A stretch of DNA of 64,000 nt from BAIKAL-G1 sp943370385 (GTDB lineage: Bacteria; Cyanobacteriota; Cyanobacteriia; PCC-6307; Cyanobiaceae). The DNA is taken from the NCBI GenBank assembly GCA_943370385.1, contig CALRQT020000012.1:1-64000 (forward strand), read 5' to 3'. Under the pieces are notes generated by a model. The model made no database searches, was not told the DNA's origin, and worked only from the letters and a program-made list of their open reading frames with translations. The position numbers were made by a program, and so were the translations under genes. Below, piece after piece: positions 8,773-17,439 of this stretch. Position 1 is the stretch's first letter, and each line of letters opens with the position of its first letter.

Positions 8773-10355
8773 AGGGTGACCGGATGGGATTCCTGGATCC
8801 CATTGATGGCGTGGATCGTGGCCAGCAGGCTGGCGGGGATCGGGTCATCGAGGCTGAGCACCATCACGGCATCGCCGCGCACGATGCGGCGACCCACCTG
8901 CATCGAAGCAATGTTGACGTTGTGCTCGCCCAGCACCGTGCCCAGGTTGCCGATGATCCCGGGCATGTCCCGGTGGCGGGTGAACAGCATGTGACGGCTG
9001 GGGGTCACATTGACCGGGAACTCATCGATCGTGGTGATGCGCAGGTCGCCATCAGCAAACACGGCTCCGGTCACGCTGTGGTTGCCCTTGGAGCCCGTCG
9101 ACGAGAGCTGCAGGGAGCCGCCGGCAAAGTCGCGGCTGGCGTCATCCTTCACTTCCACCACGTGGATGCCACGGGCCTTGGCCTCCAGGGTGGCGTTCAC
9201 GTAGTTGATGCTGTCGCCCAGGGCGGCCGAGAGCAGGCCCTTGAGGGCCGCCACCACCAGGGGCTGGGAGGGATGGCTGGCGAACTCGCCCTGGAGGCGC
9301 ACCTCCAGCTGCTCCACATCGCCACCGGCCAGCTGGCTGAGCAGCAGGCCCAGGGTTTCGGCCAATTGCAGATGGGGCTTGAGCTGCTCCATCACCTCGG
9401 GGGTGAGGCCGGGGATGTTCACGGCGCTGCGGGCGGGCAGGCCCAGCAGCACATCGCGGATCTGCTCGGCCACATCCACCGCCACGTTCTCCTGGGCCTC
9501 TTCCGTGGAGGCGCCCAGGTGGGGGGTGAGGATCAGGCGTTGGGGCACGCTGCGCAGGGGCGAATCGGCCGCCAGGGGCTCCTTGGCGTACACATCGAGG
9601 GCGGCGCCACCGATCACGCCGTTTTGCACGGCCTCGGCCAGGGCCGCCTCATCCACGATGCCGCCGCGGGCGCAGTTGACGATGCGGGCCGTGGGCTTCA
9701 TCGTCGCCAGCAACTCGGAGTTGACCAGGTTCTCGGTCTCGGGGGTGCGGGGCAGGTGCAGGCTCACGTAGTCGGCCTCGGCGAAGAGGGCCGGCAGGGC
9801 CATCAGGCGCACCTGGAGTTGCTGGGCCCGTTCGGCCGAAATGAACGGGTCGTAGGCCATCACCTCCATGCCCATGGCCTTGGCAACCCGGGCCACGTGG
9901 GAGCCGATCTTGCCCAGGCCCACCACGCCCAGCTTTTTCTTGTAGAGCTCGTTGCCCACATAGGTTTTGCGGTCCCAGCCGCCGGCCATGGTGCTGGCGT
10001 GGGCGTGGGGCACGTGGCGGGACAGCGACAGCATCAGGGCCAGGGCGTGCTCGGCCGCGGCGATCGTGTTGCCCTCGGGCGAATTCACCACGATCACGCC
10101 GCGCTTGGTGGCTGCCGGCACATCGACGTTGTCGACACCAACGCCGGCGCGGCCAATGATGCGCAGCTTGGTGGCGGCCTCGATGATGTCGGCGGTCACC
10201 TGGGTGCCGGAGCGGATCATCAGGGCGTCGTACTCGCCGATGATCGCCTTGAGCTCTGCCGGCGGCAGGCCGGTGCGCACATCCACCTGGGCCACCTGGG
10301 AGAGGATGTCGATCCCCGTCTGATCGATGGGATCGGAAACCAAAACCTTTGTCAT
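8769..10355 (-). CDS. serA: D-3-phosphoglycerate dehydrogenase
   Basis: First enzyme of serine synthesis, oxidising 3-phosphoglycerate with NAD+. The 528-residue long form shows GRAGVGVDNVD near 71-81, the Rossmann motif VVGLGKIGSHVA near 145, the catalytic Arg/Glu/His series (NCARGGIVDE, ILTPHLGASTEEAQ), an intervening domain, and a C-terminal ACT domain (MPGIIGNLGTVLGEHNVNIASMQVGR) for serine feedback. I start at ATG 10355 (MTKVLVSDPID); the frame extends 20 residues further without family similarity. prmA follows with a four-base overlap. The gene is divergent from the membrane protein at 10478. Confidence 0.95.
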   Translation of the reverse strand: MTKVLVSDPIDQTGIDILSQVAQVDVRTGLPPAELKAIIGEYDALMIRSGTQVTADIIEAATKLRIIGRAGVGVDNVDVPAATKRGVIVVNSPEGNTIAAAEHALALMLSLSRHVPHAHASTMAGGWDRKTYVGNELYKKKLGVVGLGKIGSHVARVAKAMGMEVMAYDPFISAERAQQLQVRLMALPALFAEADYVSLHLPRTPETENLVNSELLATMKPTARIVNCARGGIVDEAALAEAVQNGVIGGAALDVYAKEPLAADSPLRSVPQRLILTPHLGASTEEAQENVAVDVAEQIRDVLLGLPARSAVNIPGLTPEVMEQLKPHLQLAETLGLLLSQLAGGDVEQLEVRLQGEFASHPSQPLVVAALKGLLSAALGDSINYVNATLEAKARGIHVVEVKDDASRDFAGGSLQLSSTGSKGNHSVTGAVFADGDLRITTIDEFPVNVTPSRHMLFTRHRDMPGIIGNLGTVLGEHNVNIASMQVGRRIVRGDAVMVLSLDDPIPASLLATIHAINGIQESHPVTL

Positions 10356-10477
10356 GACCCGGCCGGTGGGGAGCTGCCGGGGGCAAGTGTAGAGAGGCGC
10401 CGTAGGGGACCCCAAAGCGTCGCCGGAGCGGCCCCGCCCGGCAAGGGAGAATCGGGGTTCTTCATCGGCGCTGAACC

Positions 10478-10981
10478 GTGGCGAACTGCGTGGTGGCGGT
10501 CCTGGCCGCCCATGACCAGCTCCGGGCGCTGCGCAGCCAGCTGGAGGAGTTGAGCCCGCCGCCCCTGAGCCTGGTGGCGATCGGACCCGGCGAACTGGCC
10601 GTGGAGCAGGTGGAGCGACTCAATCCGTCCCAGGCCAGAACGCGGCGCCAGAAATCGATGGCCCTCTGGTTGATCCCCTTTGGCTTTTTCGCCGGGGTGA
10701 TGTTCACCTTCATCACCGACCTGCAAACCTTCGCCTTCGCCGGCCCCCTGGGCGAACCCCTGATCGGTGGCCTGCTGGGCCTGGGCTCCGGCTGGATGGG
10801 CAGTTTTGCCGCCGCCGCCAGCGTGCCCTCGGAAGAGGACGACCAGGTGCGGATCCTGCGCAATCGCCTGCAGGAGGGCAACTGGCTGCTGCTGCTCGAA
10901 ACCCGCAACGGCGTGGAACTGCCCTGGCGGCTCCTGCAAAAGGCCGGCGCCAAAGCCCTGGTGCGCCTGTCCGAGGACTGA
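10478..10981 (+). CDS. Cyanobacterial membrane protein of unknown function
   Basis: A 167-residue protein without a family I can name. Residues 1-55 look like a small alpha/beta domain (VVAVLAAHDQLRALRSQLEEL). Two hydrophobic segments follow, about 62-82 (ALWLIPFGFFAGVMFTFI) and 92-115 (EPLIGGLLGLGSGWMGSF, with Gly-rich helix packing), then a charged cytosolic tail that could pair strands (WLLLLETRNGVELPWRLLQ). The start is GTG 10478. It is divergently arranged with serA across a 120-bp gap and precedes the S4-domain gene by 100 bp. Confidence 0.65.
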   Translation: MANCVVAVLAAHDQLRALRSQLEELSPPPLSLVAIGPGELAVEQVERLNPSQARTRRQKSMALWLIPFGFFAGVMFTFITDLQTFAFAGPLGEPLIGGLLGLGSGWMGSFAAAASVPSEEDDQVRILRNRLQEGNWLLLLETRNGVELPWRLLQKAGAKALVRLSED

Positions 10982-10993
10982 TCAGGCCCAGGC

Positions 10994-11047
10994 GTCCCGC
11001 CGTGGCGGGACGCCGTGCCGGGGCTCCGTGGCGGGGCTCCGTGGCGG
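10994..11047. repeat. Hairpin and 13-bp tandem repeat
   Basis: A perfect inverted repeat GTCCCGC/GCGGGAC (10994-11011) directly after the membrane-protein gene is followed by two exact 13-bp units (GGCTCCGTGGCGG at 11022-11034 and 11035-11047) and a degenerate third. No T-run follows, so it is not a standard terminator. It sits in the 5' leader of the S4-domain gene. Confidence 0.7.
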
Positions 11048-11083
11048 GACTCCGCCAGGATTGGATCTCCTTACCCCCTAACG

Positions 11084-11884
11084 ATGCTTCCCAGGGACCG
11101 CCTGCTCCAGGCCAGTCGCCATCCCCAGGAGTTGGCCAGCCTGATCGACCTGGCCGAGCAGGCCCTGCGCACCTGGGAGCCGCTCTGGAGCGACTTCCTG
11201 GCGGCCGAGGTGCTCGAAGAGGCCGAGGCACGCCTCGGCGACCTGGCCGAGCTGGCCCTGGAGAGCAGCGGCGGCTGGCCCCAGGCCGAACGGCGCCGGC
11301 TCTGCCTCAAGCGCCGGGAGCTCGAAGCCGACAGCTCCGCGGGGGAGGCGGCCGGGTCCCCCGCGCCCTTGATGGGCCTGGCGATCGCCGGAAATTTTCT
11401 CTTTGATCCGGCCGAAGCGAAGGACATGCGCCAGGCCCTGATCGCCCGGGGCGCCGCCCCTGGAGCCCTTGGCGACATCTGGATCCAGGGGGATCGGGGT
11501 GCCCAGCTGGTGGTGACCCCCGAGCTAGCCGCGGCCCTCGACCAGGGCCTGGCCCTGGTGCGCAGCGTCGAGGTGCGCCTGGAGGCCCTGCCCATCGACC
11601 AGCTGCAGATCCCGGCCCAACGCCTGCCCCGCCAACTGACCACGGTGGAGGCCTCCCTGCGGCTCGATGCGGTGGCTTCGGCCGGCTTTGGCCTCTCCCG
11701 CAACCGCATGGCCGAACTGGTCCGTGCCGGGGCCGTGCGCATCAACTGGCAGCCGGTGGGCAGTCCCAGCCGGGAGCTGGTCCTGGGCGATCGGGTGCGG
11801 CTCGAGGGGCGCGGCGAGCTGGAACTGCTGGAGGTGCAGCTCACCAAACGGGACCGCTGGCGCCTGGTGCTCCAGCGCCGCTAG
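11084..11884 (+). CDS. S4 RNA-binding domain protein (YlmH / 'photosystem II S4' type)
   Basis: A 266-residue protein of the YlmH-like family that cyanobacterial annotation calls photosystem II S4 domain protein. The N-terminal two-thirds contain the conserved RAGAAPGALGDIWIQGDRGAQLVV-type segment (about 121-143) and the C-terminus is an S4 RNA-binding domain: LRLDAVASAGFGLSRNRMAELVRAGAVRINW near 192-222. It probably binds rRNA or tRNA; a link to photosystem II is by name only. I start at ATG 11084; upstream in-frame codons lie in the tandem repeat and are unlikely to be translated. Confidence 0.82.
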   Translation: MLPRDRLLQASRHPQELASLIDLAEQALRTWEPLWSDFLAAEVLEEAEARLGDLAELALESSGGWPQAERRRLCLKRRELEADSSAGEAAGSPAPLMGLAIAGNFLFDPAEAKDMRQALIARGAAPGALGDIWIQGDRGAQLVVTPELAAALDQGLALVRSVEVRLEALPIDQLQIPAQRLPRQLTTVEASLRLDAVASAGFGLSRNRMAELVRAGAVRINWQPVGSPSRELVLGDRVRLEGRGELELLEVQLTKRDRWRLVLQRR

Positions 11885-12014
11885 CCGCGGCCCAGGGGCT
11901 GGGACCCGGGCCGGCCCTGACTAAGCTGGCTGCTAGGTTGCTTCCACATTCGCCGATTGGGGCCCACGCCGCTGGTTTGTCCAGGGGATGGGGTTCAAAA
12001 TTGTGAGTGAAGCC

Positions 12015-12086
12015 GGGCGATTAGCTCAGAGGTAGAGCACTACCTTGACACGGTAGGAGTCACTGGTTCGATTCCAGTATCGCCCA
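12015..12086 (+). tRNA. trnV-GAC: tRNA-Val (anticodon GAC)
   Basis: All arms fold: acceptor GGGCGAT/ATCGCCC (12015-12021 with 12079-12085), D stem GCTC/GAGC, anticodon stem CTACC/GGTAG around loop TTGACAC with anticodon GAC, five-base variable loop, and T stem ACTGG/CCAGT around TTCGATT. Discriminator A at 12086. CCA is not encoded, so it must be added after RNase Z processing. The 72-nt gene lies 38 bp before murD. Confidence 0.96.
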
Positions 12087-12124
12087 CTCTTTTCCATTCA
12101 GCTGTTTTATTGATTCGCCCAGAG

Positions 12125-13582
12125 ATGGCCGAGCCGAGACAACCCTGCACCGTTGTCCTAGGCCTAGGCCGCTCCGGATTAGGCGCCGCCCGATTACTCC
12201 ATCACCTCGGCCACTCGGTGGTGGTGCTCGAAAGCAGCACAGCTGAACCGATCCGCCAACGGGCCCAAGAGCTCGAGGCCCAAGGCATCGAGGTGCGCCT
12301 AGGCACAGCCCTGGAAGGGAGCAGTTTCTCCGCCTTGGGCCAGCCCTTAGGGCGCGTGATTGTCAGCCCCGGGATCCGCTGGGACCACCCCACCCTCGAG
12401 CAACTGCGTCAACAGGGCGTGGCCGTGCAAGGGGAACTGGCCGCGGCCTGGGAGGCCCTGCCTGCCACCCCATGGATCGGCATCACGGGCACCAACGGCA
12501 AAACCACCGTGACCCACCTGGTCAACCACCTGCTGGGCTGCGCCGGCCTCGATGCCCCCATGGGCGGCAATGTGGGCAACTCGGCGGCCGAGCTGGCCCT
12601 TGAGCGGCTGGCCCCTGGCCAGGCGACCCCCGATTGGCTGGTGGTGGAACTGAGCAGCTACCAAATTGAAGCCTGCGCCCTGGTGGCGCCCCGCATCGGC
12701 GTCTGGACCACCCTCACCCCGGACCACCTGGAGCGCCACGGCACCCTCGACAACTACCGCGCCATCAAACGCAGCCTGCTGGAGCGCAGCGCCTGCCAAA
12801 TCCTCAATGCCGATGACCCGGACCTGCGCTCCCAGACCCCCAGCTGGCAGCGGGCCCATTGGGTCACGGCAGGCGATCGCAGCGATCTGCCACCGGGCCT
12901 CGATCCCCTGCTCTGGATCGAAGGCCACCAGGTGACCTCAGCCGATGGTCCCCTGCTTGATGCCCGGGCCCTGGCCATGCCCGGAGCCCACAACCGCCAG
13001 AACCTGCTGCTCGCAGCGGCCGTGGGCCTGGAGCTGGGCCTCTCGGGCGCCACGATGGAAGCGGCCTTCCGCCGCTTCCCTGGCGTACCCCATCGCCTCG
13101 AGCGAATCGGCACCCACCAGGGGATTGCCTACTACAACGACAGCAAGGCCACCAATTACGACGCCGCCGAAGTGGCCCTGCAGGCCCTCCCAGGCCCCCT
13201 GGTGCTCCTGGCTGGCGGCGAGGCCAAGCAGGGTGATGCCAGCGGCTGGATCGGGCAGATCAAGGGCCAAGCGGCGGCCGTGGTGCTTTTTGGCGCCGCC
13301 GGGCCCTTTTTTCAAGGCCTTCTGCAGGAGGGCGGCTACGGCGGACGGGTCGCCGTTGTGGCCGACCTGGAGCAGGCCGTGGCGCTGGCCAGCCAATGGG
13401 CCGCTGCCCTAAACCAGGTGCCCGATAGCCAGGGCTGCCAGGCGGTGTTGCTCTCACCAGCCTGCGCCAGCTTCGATCAATACAGCGATTTCGAAGCCCG
13501 CGGCGACCATTTCCGCCAGCTGGTGCAGGCCCTGGCTACCGGAGCATCCAGCCAGGCCCTGGGTCCTTCCGTTCCGGCCTAA
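12125..13582 (+). CDS. murD: UDP-N-acetylmuramoylalanine--D-glutamate ligase
   Basis: Cytosolic Mur ligase that adds D-Glu to UDP-MurNAc-L-Ala in peptidoglycan synthesis. The product of 485 residues shows an N-terminal Rossmann-like motif VLGLGRSGLGAARLL, the Mur ATP loop GITGTNGKTTVTH near residue 120, VVELSSYQIE, the LTPDHLERHG metal/lysine region, HNRQNLLAAA-type hinge and the C-terminal YNDSKATN motif. I start at ATG 12125; TTG 12110 would add five residues. A 15-bp tandem repeat begins at its stop codon. ftsW, another wall/division gene, is at 52.5 kb. Confidence 0.95.
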   Translation: MAEPRQPCTVVLGLGRSGLGAARLLHHLGHSVVVLESSTAEPIRQRAQELEAQGIEVRLGTALEGSSFSALGQPLGRVIVSPGIRWDHPTLEQLRQQGVAVQGELAAAWEALPATPWIGITGTNGKTTVTHLVNHLLGCAGLDAPMGGNVGNSAAELALERLAPGQATPDWLVVELSSYQIEACALVAPRIGVWTTLTPDHLERHGTLDNYRAIKRSLLERSACQILNADDPDLRSQTPSWQRAHWVTAGDRSDLPPGLDPLLWIEGHQVTSADGPLLDARALAMPGAHNRQNLLLAAAVGLELGLSGATMEAAFRRFPGVPHRLERIGTHQGIAYYNDSKATNYDAAEVALQALPGPLVLLAGGEAKQGDASGWIGQIKGQAAAVVLFGAAGPFFQGLLQEGGYGGRVAVVADLEQAVALASQWAAALNQVPDSQGCQAVLLSPACASFDQYSDFEARGDHFRQLVQALATGASSQALGPSVPA

Positions 13583-13680
13583 GTGGTCCTGGCCTAGGTG
13601 GTCCCGGCCTGAGGGGTCCCGGCGTAAGTGGTCTTGGCTTGAGGGGCTTCGGCCTGAATGGTTCTGGCCCCGGCGGCACT
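13575..13680. repeat. 15-bp tandem repeat after murD
   Basis: About seven degenerate 15-bp units of the type CCGGCCTAAGTGGTC run from the last codons of murD into the intergenic region. In the murD frame each of the first six units contains a stop codon (TAA, TAG, TGA, TAA, TGA, TGA). Details are in the findings. Confidence 0.85.
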
Positions 13681-13722
13681 CCCAGCGGGCTACTCTCCGG
13701 CCCAACCCAATGCCCTCCGGCG

Positions 13723-14181
13723 ATGGCCCACTGGCTGATGAAAAGCGAGCCCGATGTCTACGGGATCGACCATCTCGAGCGTGAGGGCACGACCCTCTGG
13801 GATGGCATTCGCAACTATCAGGCCCGCAATTACATGCGCACGATGGCCATTGGCGATCGGGCCTTCTTCTATCACTCCAATGCCAAGCCCCCCGGCATCA
13901 TTGGCCTGATGCAGGTGGTGGAAACGGGCCTGGTGGACCCAAGCCAGTTCGATCCAGCCTCCAAGTATTTCGATGGGGCCTCGAAACCGGAAGCCCCGCG
14001 CTGGGATTGCGTGCGCCTGGGCTTTCTCGAACGCTTTGATGCCCTGCTCAGCCTCGACCAATTGCGCCAAGAGTTCAGCGCCGAAGACCTGCCGGTGGTC
14101 CGCCAGGGCAACCGGCTATCCATCTTGCCCGTGAGTGAGGCCAGTGCCCAAAAGCTCCTGGCCCTGCTCAAGCCGGCCTAG
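13723..14181 (+). CDS. EVE domain protein
   Basis: A 152-residue protein made of one EVE domain, a PUA-like fold that reads modified bases in nucleic acids. Recognisable segments are the start AHWLMKSEPDVYGIDHL, LWDGIRNYQARNYMRTM, the aromatic/basic strand GDRAFFYHSN-KPPGIIGLMQVV, FDPASKYFD and PRWDCVRLGF. These match the thymocyte nuclear protein 1 group of small EVE proteins. The ligand in bacteria is unknown. ATG 13723 was chosen because the family begins at this MAHWLMKSEP; upstream sequence is the murD repeat. Confidence 0.92.
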   Translation: MAHWLMKSEPDVYGIDHLEREGTTLWDGIRNYQARNYMRTMAIGDRAFFYHSNAKPPGIIGLMQVVETGLVDPSQFDPASKYFDGASKPEAPRWDCVRLGFLERFDALLSLDQLRQEFSAEDLPVVRQGNRLSILPVSEASAQKLLALLKPA

Positions 14182-14187
14182 GGGACC

Positions 14188-14469
14188 TCAGGCCGGCGCC
14201 GAGCGCTCCGCGTCATCGCCGTCCCCACCGGCGTCTAAACCGATCACCAACCTGGGGCCAAAGCCCCCTTTCTGGGGAAACAGGTTGGCTAGGTAGCAGC
14301 GGGTCACCTCCCGGCTCTCCAGCCCGTTTTGCACCAGGAAGCCGGCCAAGGCCGCCTGGAAGAGGCGGTACTGGTCCCAGTTGGGGTGGGCTTCGATGAA
14401 GCCCCGCATCGACTGCAACAGGGGCTCGGGCACATCGGCCTGCAGGCTCACCATGGGCATCGGGTCCAT
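14188..14469 (-). CDS. DUF2811 family small protein
   Basis: A 93-residue cyanobacterial protein. The stretch VSLQADVPEPLLQSMRGFIEAHPNWDQYRLFQAALAGFLVQNG (residues 7-49) fits the DUF2811 pattern, a short helical protein without known function. The tail (GFGPRLVIGLDAGGDGDD) is acidic and may be disordered. Several ATG codons (14469, 14460, 14454) are possible starts; I list the first. It converges with the EVE gene with only six bases between them. Confidence 0.75.
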   Translation of the reverse strand: MDPMPMVSLQADVPEPLLQSMRGFIEAHPNWDQYRLFQAALAGFLVQNGLESREVTRCYLANLFPQKGGFGPRLVIGLDAGGDGDDAERSAPA

Positions 14470-14806
14470 CCAACTTCCGGGTCAGGGGCCCAGTTCCCCA
14501 CAGGAATGAACCCGCGTCAAATCGCCAGGGAGCCCAATGGGCTCAGGCCTCTCAGCCCTAGACAACCCACCCGCCCAGGCCTGGCTGCGCTGATCCGCAG
14601 GCCAGGGAACCCCCGGGACCCCATCCTGCGGGCCTGTCAAGGCGGGTCCGCCCAGGCTGGTGATTTCCCCAGGCTTTAGGGACTCCCGGGACTCCGGTCA
14701 AGGAGCCTGGGGAAAACGGAGGCAAAACCGGGGAAGGAACGTTGGCAAGTCCGGCAAAGCCAGGGCCATCAGCAGTGCTGATCGGCGCCGGTTCGCTGGA
14801 CCAGTC
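14470..14806. other. Intergenic, no recognised feature
   Basis: 337 bp between the start of the DUF2811 gene and the end of the DUF1818 gene, both on the minus strand. I find no convincing frame, tRNA or strong terminator. It presumably holds the DUF2811 promoter. Confidence 0.5.
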
Positions 14807-15193
14807 TCAGGGTTGGCCGCCCAGGCGTTGCAGGGCCTGGCAGAGGGCCGGGCTCGCCTCCACCGACCAGGACACCTCCAGGGCCCGCTGGCCAGCTTCG
14901 GGACTCAAGACCCCCTTGAGGCTCCACTGGAGGCGATCCCCCTCCAGGGCCAGCCACCAGGGTCCCCGCTCGAGCTCCAGGCTGATCGCCTCCTCGGCCA
15001 GCAGCTGGTCGACAAGGGCCTGGTGTTCGCCGGTGAGGTCAACCACCGCCGCGGCCAGGGCCTTCGCTTCGGCTGCCGTGAGCTCCACCGCCCAGCCCTG
15101 GCCGCCGATCAACACCGGAAACAGCTGGACCCCAAAGGGCTGGTGATCCTCCCTCCAGGCCAAACGCCAGCCCTGCCCTTCCAGCTGGATCAC
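14807..15193 (-). CDS. DUF1818 family protein
   Basis: A 128-residue protein matching the cyanobacterial DUF1818 pattern: starts MIQLEGQGWRLAWRED (GWRLA near residue 8), then FPVLIGGQGWAVELTAAEAKAL, and the late segment RGPWWLALEGDRLQWSLKGVL and ALEVSWSVEASPAL. Structures in this family resemble plant PSI-associated or Whirly-like folds, but no function is certain. The start is GTG 15193. rpoZ lies 138 bp upstream on the same strand, with no clear terminator between. Confidence 0.78.
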   Translation of the reverse strand: MIQLEGQGWRLAWREDHQPFGVQLFPVLIGGQGWAVELTAAEAKALAAAVVDLTGEHQALVDQLLAEEAISLELERGPWWLALEGDRLQWSLKGVLSPEAGQRALEVSWSVEASPALCQALQRLGGQP

Positions 15194-15331
15194 GGCCGCC
15201 CAAGCTCAAGCGGATCTAACAACCAGCCTTCCAGGCCGAAATAAGCGTGTCGAACAAGCGCTCCATCGGCAGGGGCTGCCGACCGGGGACTGGCTTGATA
15301 GGACATCAGCCGAAGGGGCCTGGGCCGAGGC

Positions 15332-15562
15332 TCAGCCGGGCAACAAGTCGGGCTGGTCCTGCTCGTCGCTGAGTTCAACGATGGCCCGCTGCACGGGCTT
15401 GATCATCGAATCTTCGAGCAGGCCGTCGAAATCATCGAAGCGGCGTTGCTTGGCGCGAAAGGCAATGCGCACCGTGGTCAGGTAGCGGTTGCTGGAGTGG
15501 CGAATCAGGCTTTCGGCCCGCTGGGCCAATTCCTTCGGACTCACATCGACGCCGATGAACAT
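15332..15562 (-). CDS. rpoZ: RNA polymerase omega subunit
   Basis: 76-residue omega subunit that helps assemble the beta' subunit. The central block (AESLIRHSSNRYLTTVRIAFRAKQRRFDDFDG, shown in part) and the C-terminal acidic tail SDEQDQPDLLPG are the characteristic cyanobacterial omega sequence. ATG 15562 is the start. It is divergent from the Hsp70-like gene, sharing an upstream region of about 180 bp. Confidence 0.95.
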   Translation of the reverse strand: MFIGVDVSPKELAQRAESLIRHSSNRYLTTVRIAFRAKQRRFDDFDGLLEDSMIKPVQRAIVELSDEQDQPDLLPG

Positions 15563-15739
15563 GAAAACCCAGCCATTAGTTCCACCTTAAGCCAGGGCCC
15601 AACCGGCCCCGTCCTCCCGGCGACGAAGCACGCGGGCGCCGGCACCACGGCCCAGGGGCCTTCCCATCGAGTCCCGCCCGGGGGAGCGATCCAGCTGCGC
15701 CACAATCCAGCGGCGCGCCCCCCACCTTCCAGGCACTCC

Positions 15740-17356
15740 ATGGCCGGCACCCTCGCCATCGACCTGGGCAGCACCAGCACCGTGGTGGCTTTCCAGGAGG
15801 CCGGCCAGCCGCCACGGCTGCTGACGATCGAGCCCTTCGCCCTAGGCGAGCCGCCGGTGGTGCCCAGCGTGATCTGGCTGGCCGATGCCGAGGCGGGCAT
15901 GCCCCTGATTGGCCGCCAGGTGCTGGAGGCCGGCCTGCTCCACCGGGGCGGAGCTGCCCTGCACCGCGATTTCAAACGGGCCATCGGCGGCCAGACCCAT
16001 GGGAATCCGAGCGGATCGGGCGCCGACCTGGAACACGATGGGGAGTCAGGAACGGGGCATGGGGTCCACACCCTGCCAGCCAACACCTTGAGCCCGGAGC
16101 AGGCCGGCAGTTTGCTGCTGCAACGGATCTGGCGCCAGCTGCCCGCTGGCATCGCGCCCGATCGGCTGGTGCTCACCGCCCCGATCGATGGCTACCGGGA
16201 CTACCGGCGTTGGCTGGCCACGGCCAGCGAGGCCCTGGCGGTGGCCGAGGTGGCCCTGGTGGATGAACCCACGGCCGCCGCCATCGGCGCCGGATTGCCG
16301 CCGGGCAGCCGGGTGCTGGTGGTGGACCTGGGCGGCGGCACGATGGATCTGTCGCTCGTGGCACTGGAAGGCGGCGAAGGCCGGCCGGCGCCGATCGCCC
16401 AGTTGCTGCGCTTCGCCGGGCGCGACCTGGACCAGAGCCGGCAGGCCCTGCGCCTCGCCCGGGTGCTGGGCAAGGCGGGGCTGGCCCTGGGGGGCCGCGA
16501 CATCGACCACTGGATCGCCGAAGTCCTCTGTCCTGGCCAGGGCAGCGATCCAGGCCTGCTGGAGGTGGTGGAGCGGATGAAATGCAGCCTCAGCAGCCAG
16601 GAGCAGGCCCTGGGGGTCTGGCTCCCGGGGGCTGCCCCCCCCCAAGAACTGCGCCTGAGCCGGCCCCAACTCGATCGCCTCCTGCAGGAGAAAGGATTCG
16701 TGGAGCTGCTGGACGACTTACTCGAAACGGTGCTGGCCTCGGCCCGGGCCCAGGGCGTTGCCCTCAAGGACGTCGATGCGATCTTGCCGGTGGGGGGCAC
16801 CAGCCAGCTGCCCAGCGTGCGTCACTGGCTGCAGAGCCGCTGCGCCGGAGTGCCCCTGCGCGATCAACGGCCCATCGAAGCGGTGGCCCTGGGGGCCCTG
16901 GGCCTGACGCCGGGGGTCACGGTCAAAGACCTGCTCAGCCATGGCCTGAGCCTGCGCTGCTGGGACCGGCGCAGCCGCGAGCACCGCTGGCACCCCCTAT
17001 TCAGTGCCGGCCAGGGCTGGCCGAGTGAACGCCCCTTCGAGCTGGTGCTGGCCTGCAGCCAGGACGGCCAACGCTCCCTGGAACTCGTGCTGGGCGAACC
17101 CCGTCCCGACCAGCGCAGTGAGGTGGTGTTCGAGGCGGGATTGCCGCGCCTGCGCCGCCGTCCCGCCGGCGAAGCGCCCGTGGATTCCTGGCCCGAACCG
17201 CCGGCGCCCGTGCCCCTCGACCCCCCAGGCCATGCGGGGGTAGACCGGCTGAAACTGCGGTTTTCCATTGACAGCACAGGCGACCTGCGGCTCGAGGGCG
17301 ACGACCTCTTGACGGGCCTGCCCCTGGCCCAGCGCCGGCTTGGGCGGGTGCGCTGA
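15740..17356 (+). CDS. Hsp70-family protein without the C-terminal lid
   Basis: A 538-residue protein with an Hsp70/actin-type ATPase domain: phosphate-1 motif LAIDLGSTSTVVAF at 5-18, DEPTAAAIGAG connecting segment near 175, phosphate-2 motif VLVVDLGGGTMDLSLV near 191-206 and adenosine motif ILPVGGTSQLPSVRHWL near 351-367. Residues after about 390 form a short beta-rich segment (VKDLLSHGLSLR, ELVLACSQDGQRSLELVLGE), but the helical lid and acidic tail of DnaK are absent; DnaK is usually about 630 residues. A Gly/His-rich insertion lies near 85-112. It is likely a specialised chaperone. A membrane protein gene follows 83 bp downstream. Confidence 0.85.
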   Translation: MAGTLAIDLGSTSTVVAFQEAGQPPRLLTIEPFALGEPPVVPSVIWLADAEAGMPLIGRQVLEAGLLHRGGAALHRDFKRAIGGQTHGNPSGSGADLEHDGESGTGHGVHTLPANTLSPEQAGSLLLQRIWRQLPAGIAPDRLVLTAPIDGYRDYRRWLATASEALAVAEVALVDEPTAAAIGAGLPPGSRVLVVDLGGGTMDLSLVALEGGEGRPAPIAQLLRFAGRDLDQSRQALRLARVLGKAGLALGGRDIDHWIAEVLCPGQGSDPGLLEVVERMKCSLSSQEQALGVWLPGAAPPQELRLSRPQLDRLLQEKGFVELLDDLLETVLASARAQGVALKDVDAILPVGGTSQLPSVRHWLQSRCAGVPLRDQRPIEAVALGALGLTPGVTVKDLLSHGLSLRCWDRRSREHRWHPLFSAGQGWPSERPFELVLACSQDGQRSLELVLGEPRPDQRSEVVFEAGLPRLRRRPAGEAPVDSWPEPPAPVPLDPPGHAGVDRLKLRFSIDSTGDLRLEGDDLLTGLPLAQRRLGRVR

Positions 17357-17439
17357 AGTGAGCCCCGCCGGTGGACAACAGCCGGGCTGCCCCCAACGAC
17401 GGGTGGCGGGCAGTCCCAATCCATAGAACGGGGGGGCGC

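Noticed and set aside
8784..10553. 589-codon open frame antisense to serA
   Set aside because: Shadow of serA with Gly/His-rich composition and no recognisable domain.
12015..12086. tRNA-Val as an integration site
   Set aside because: No second copy of the tRNA 3' end was noticed and only core genes (murD) follow it.
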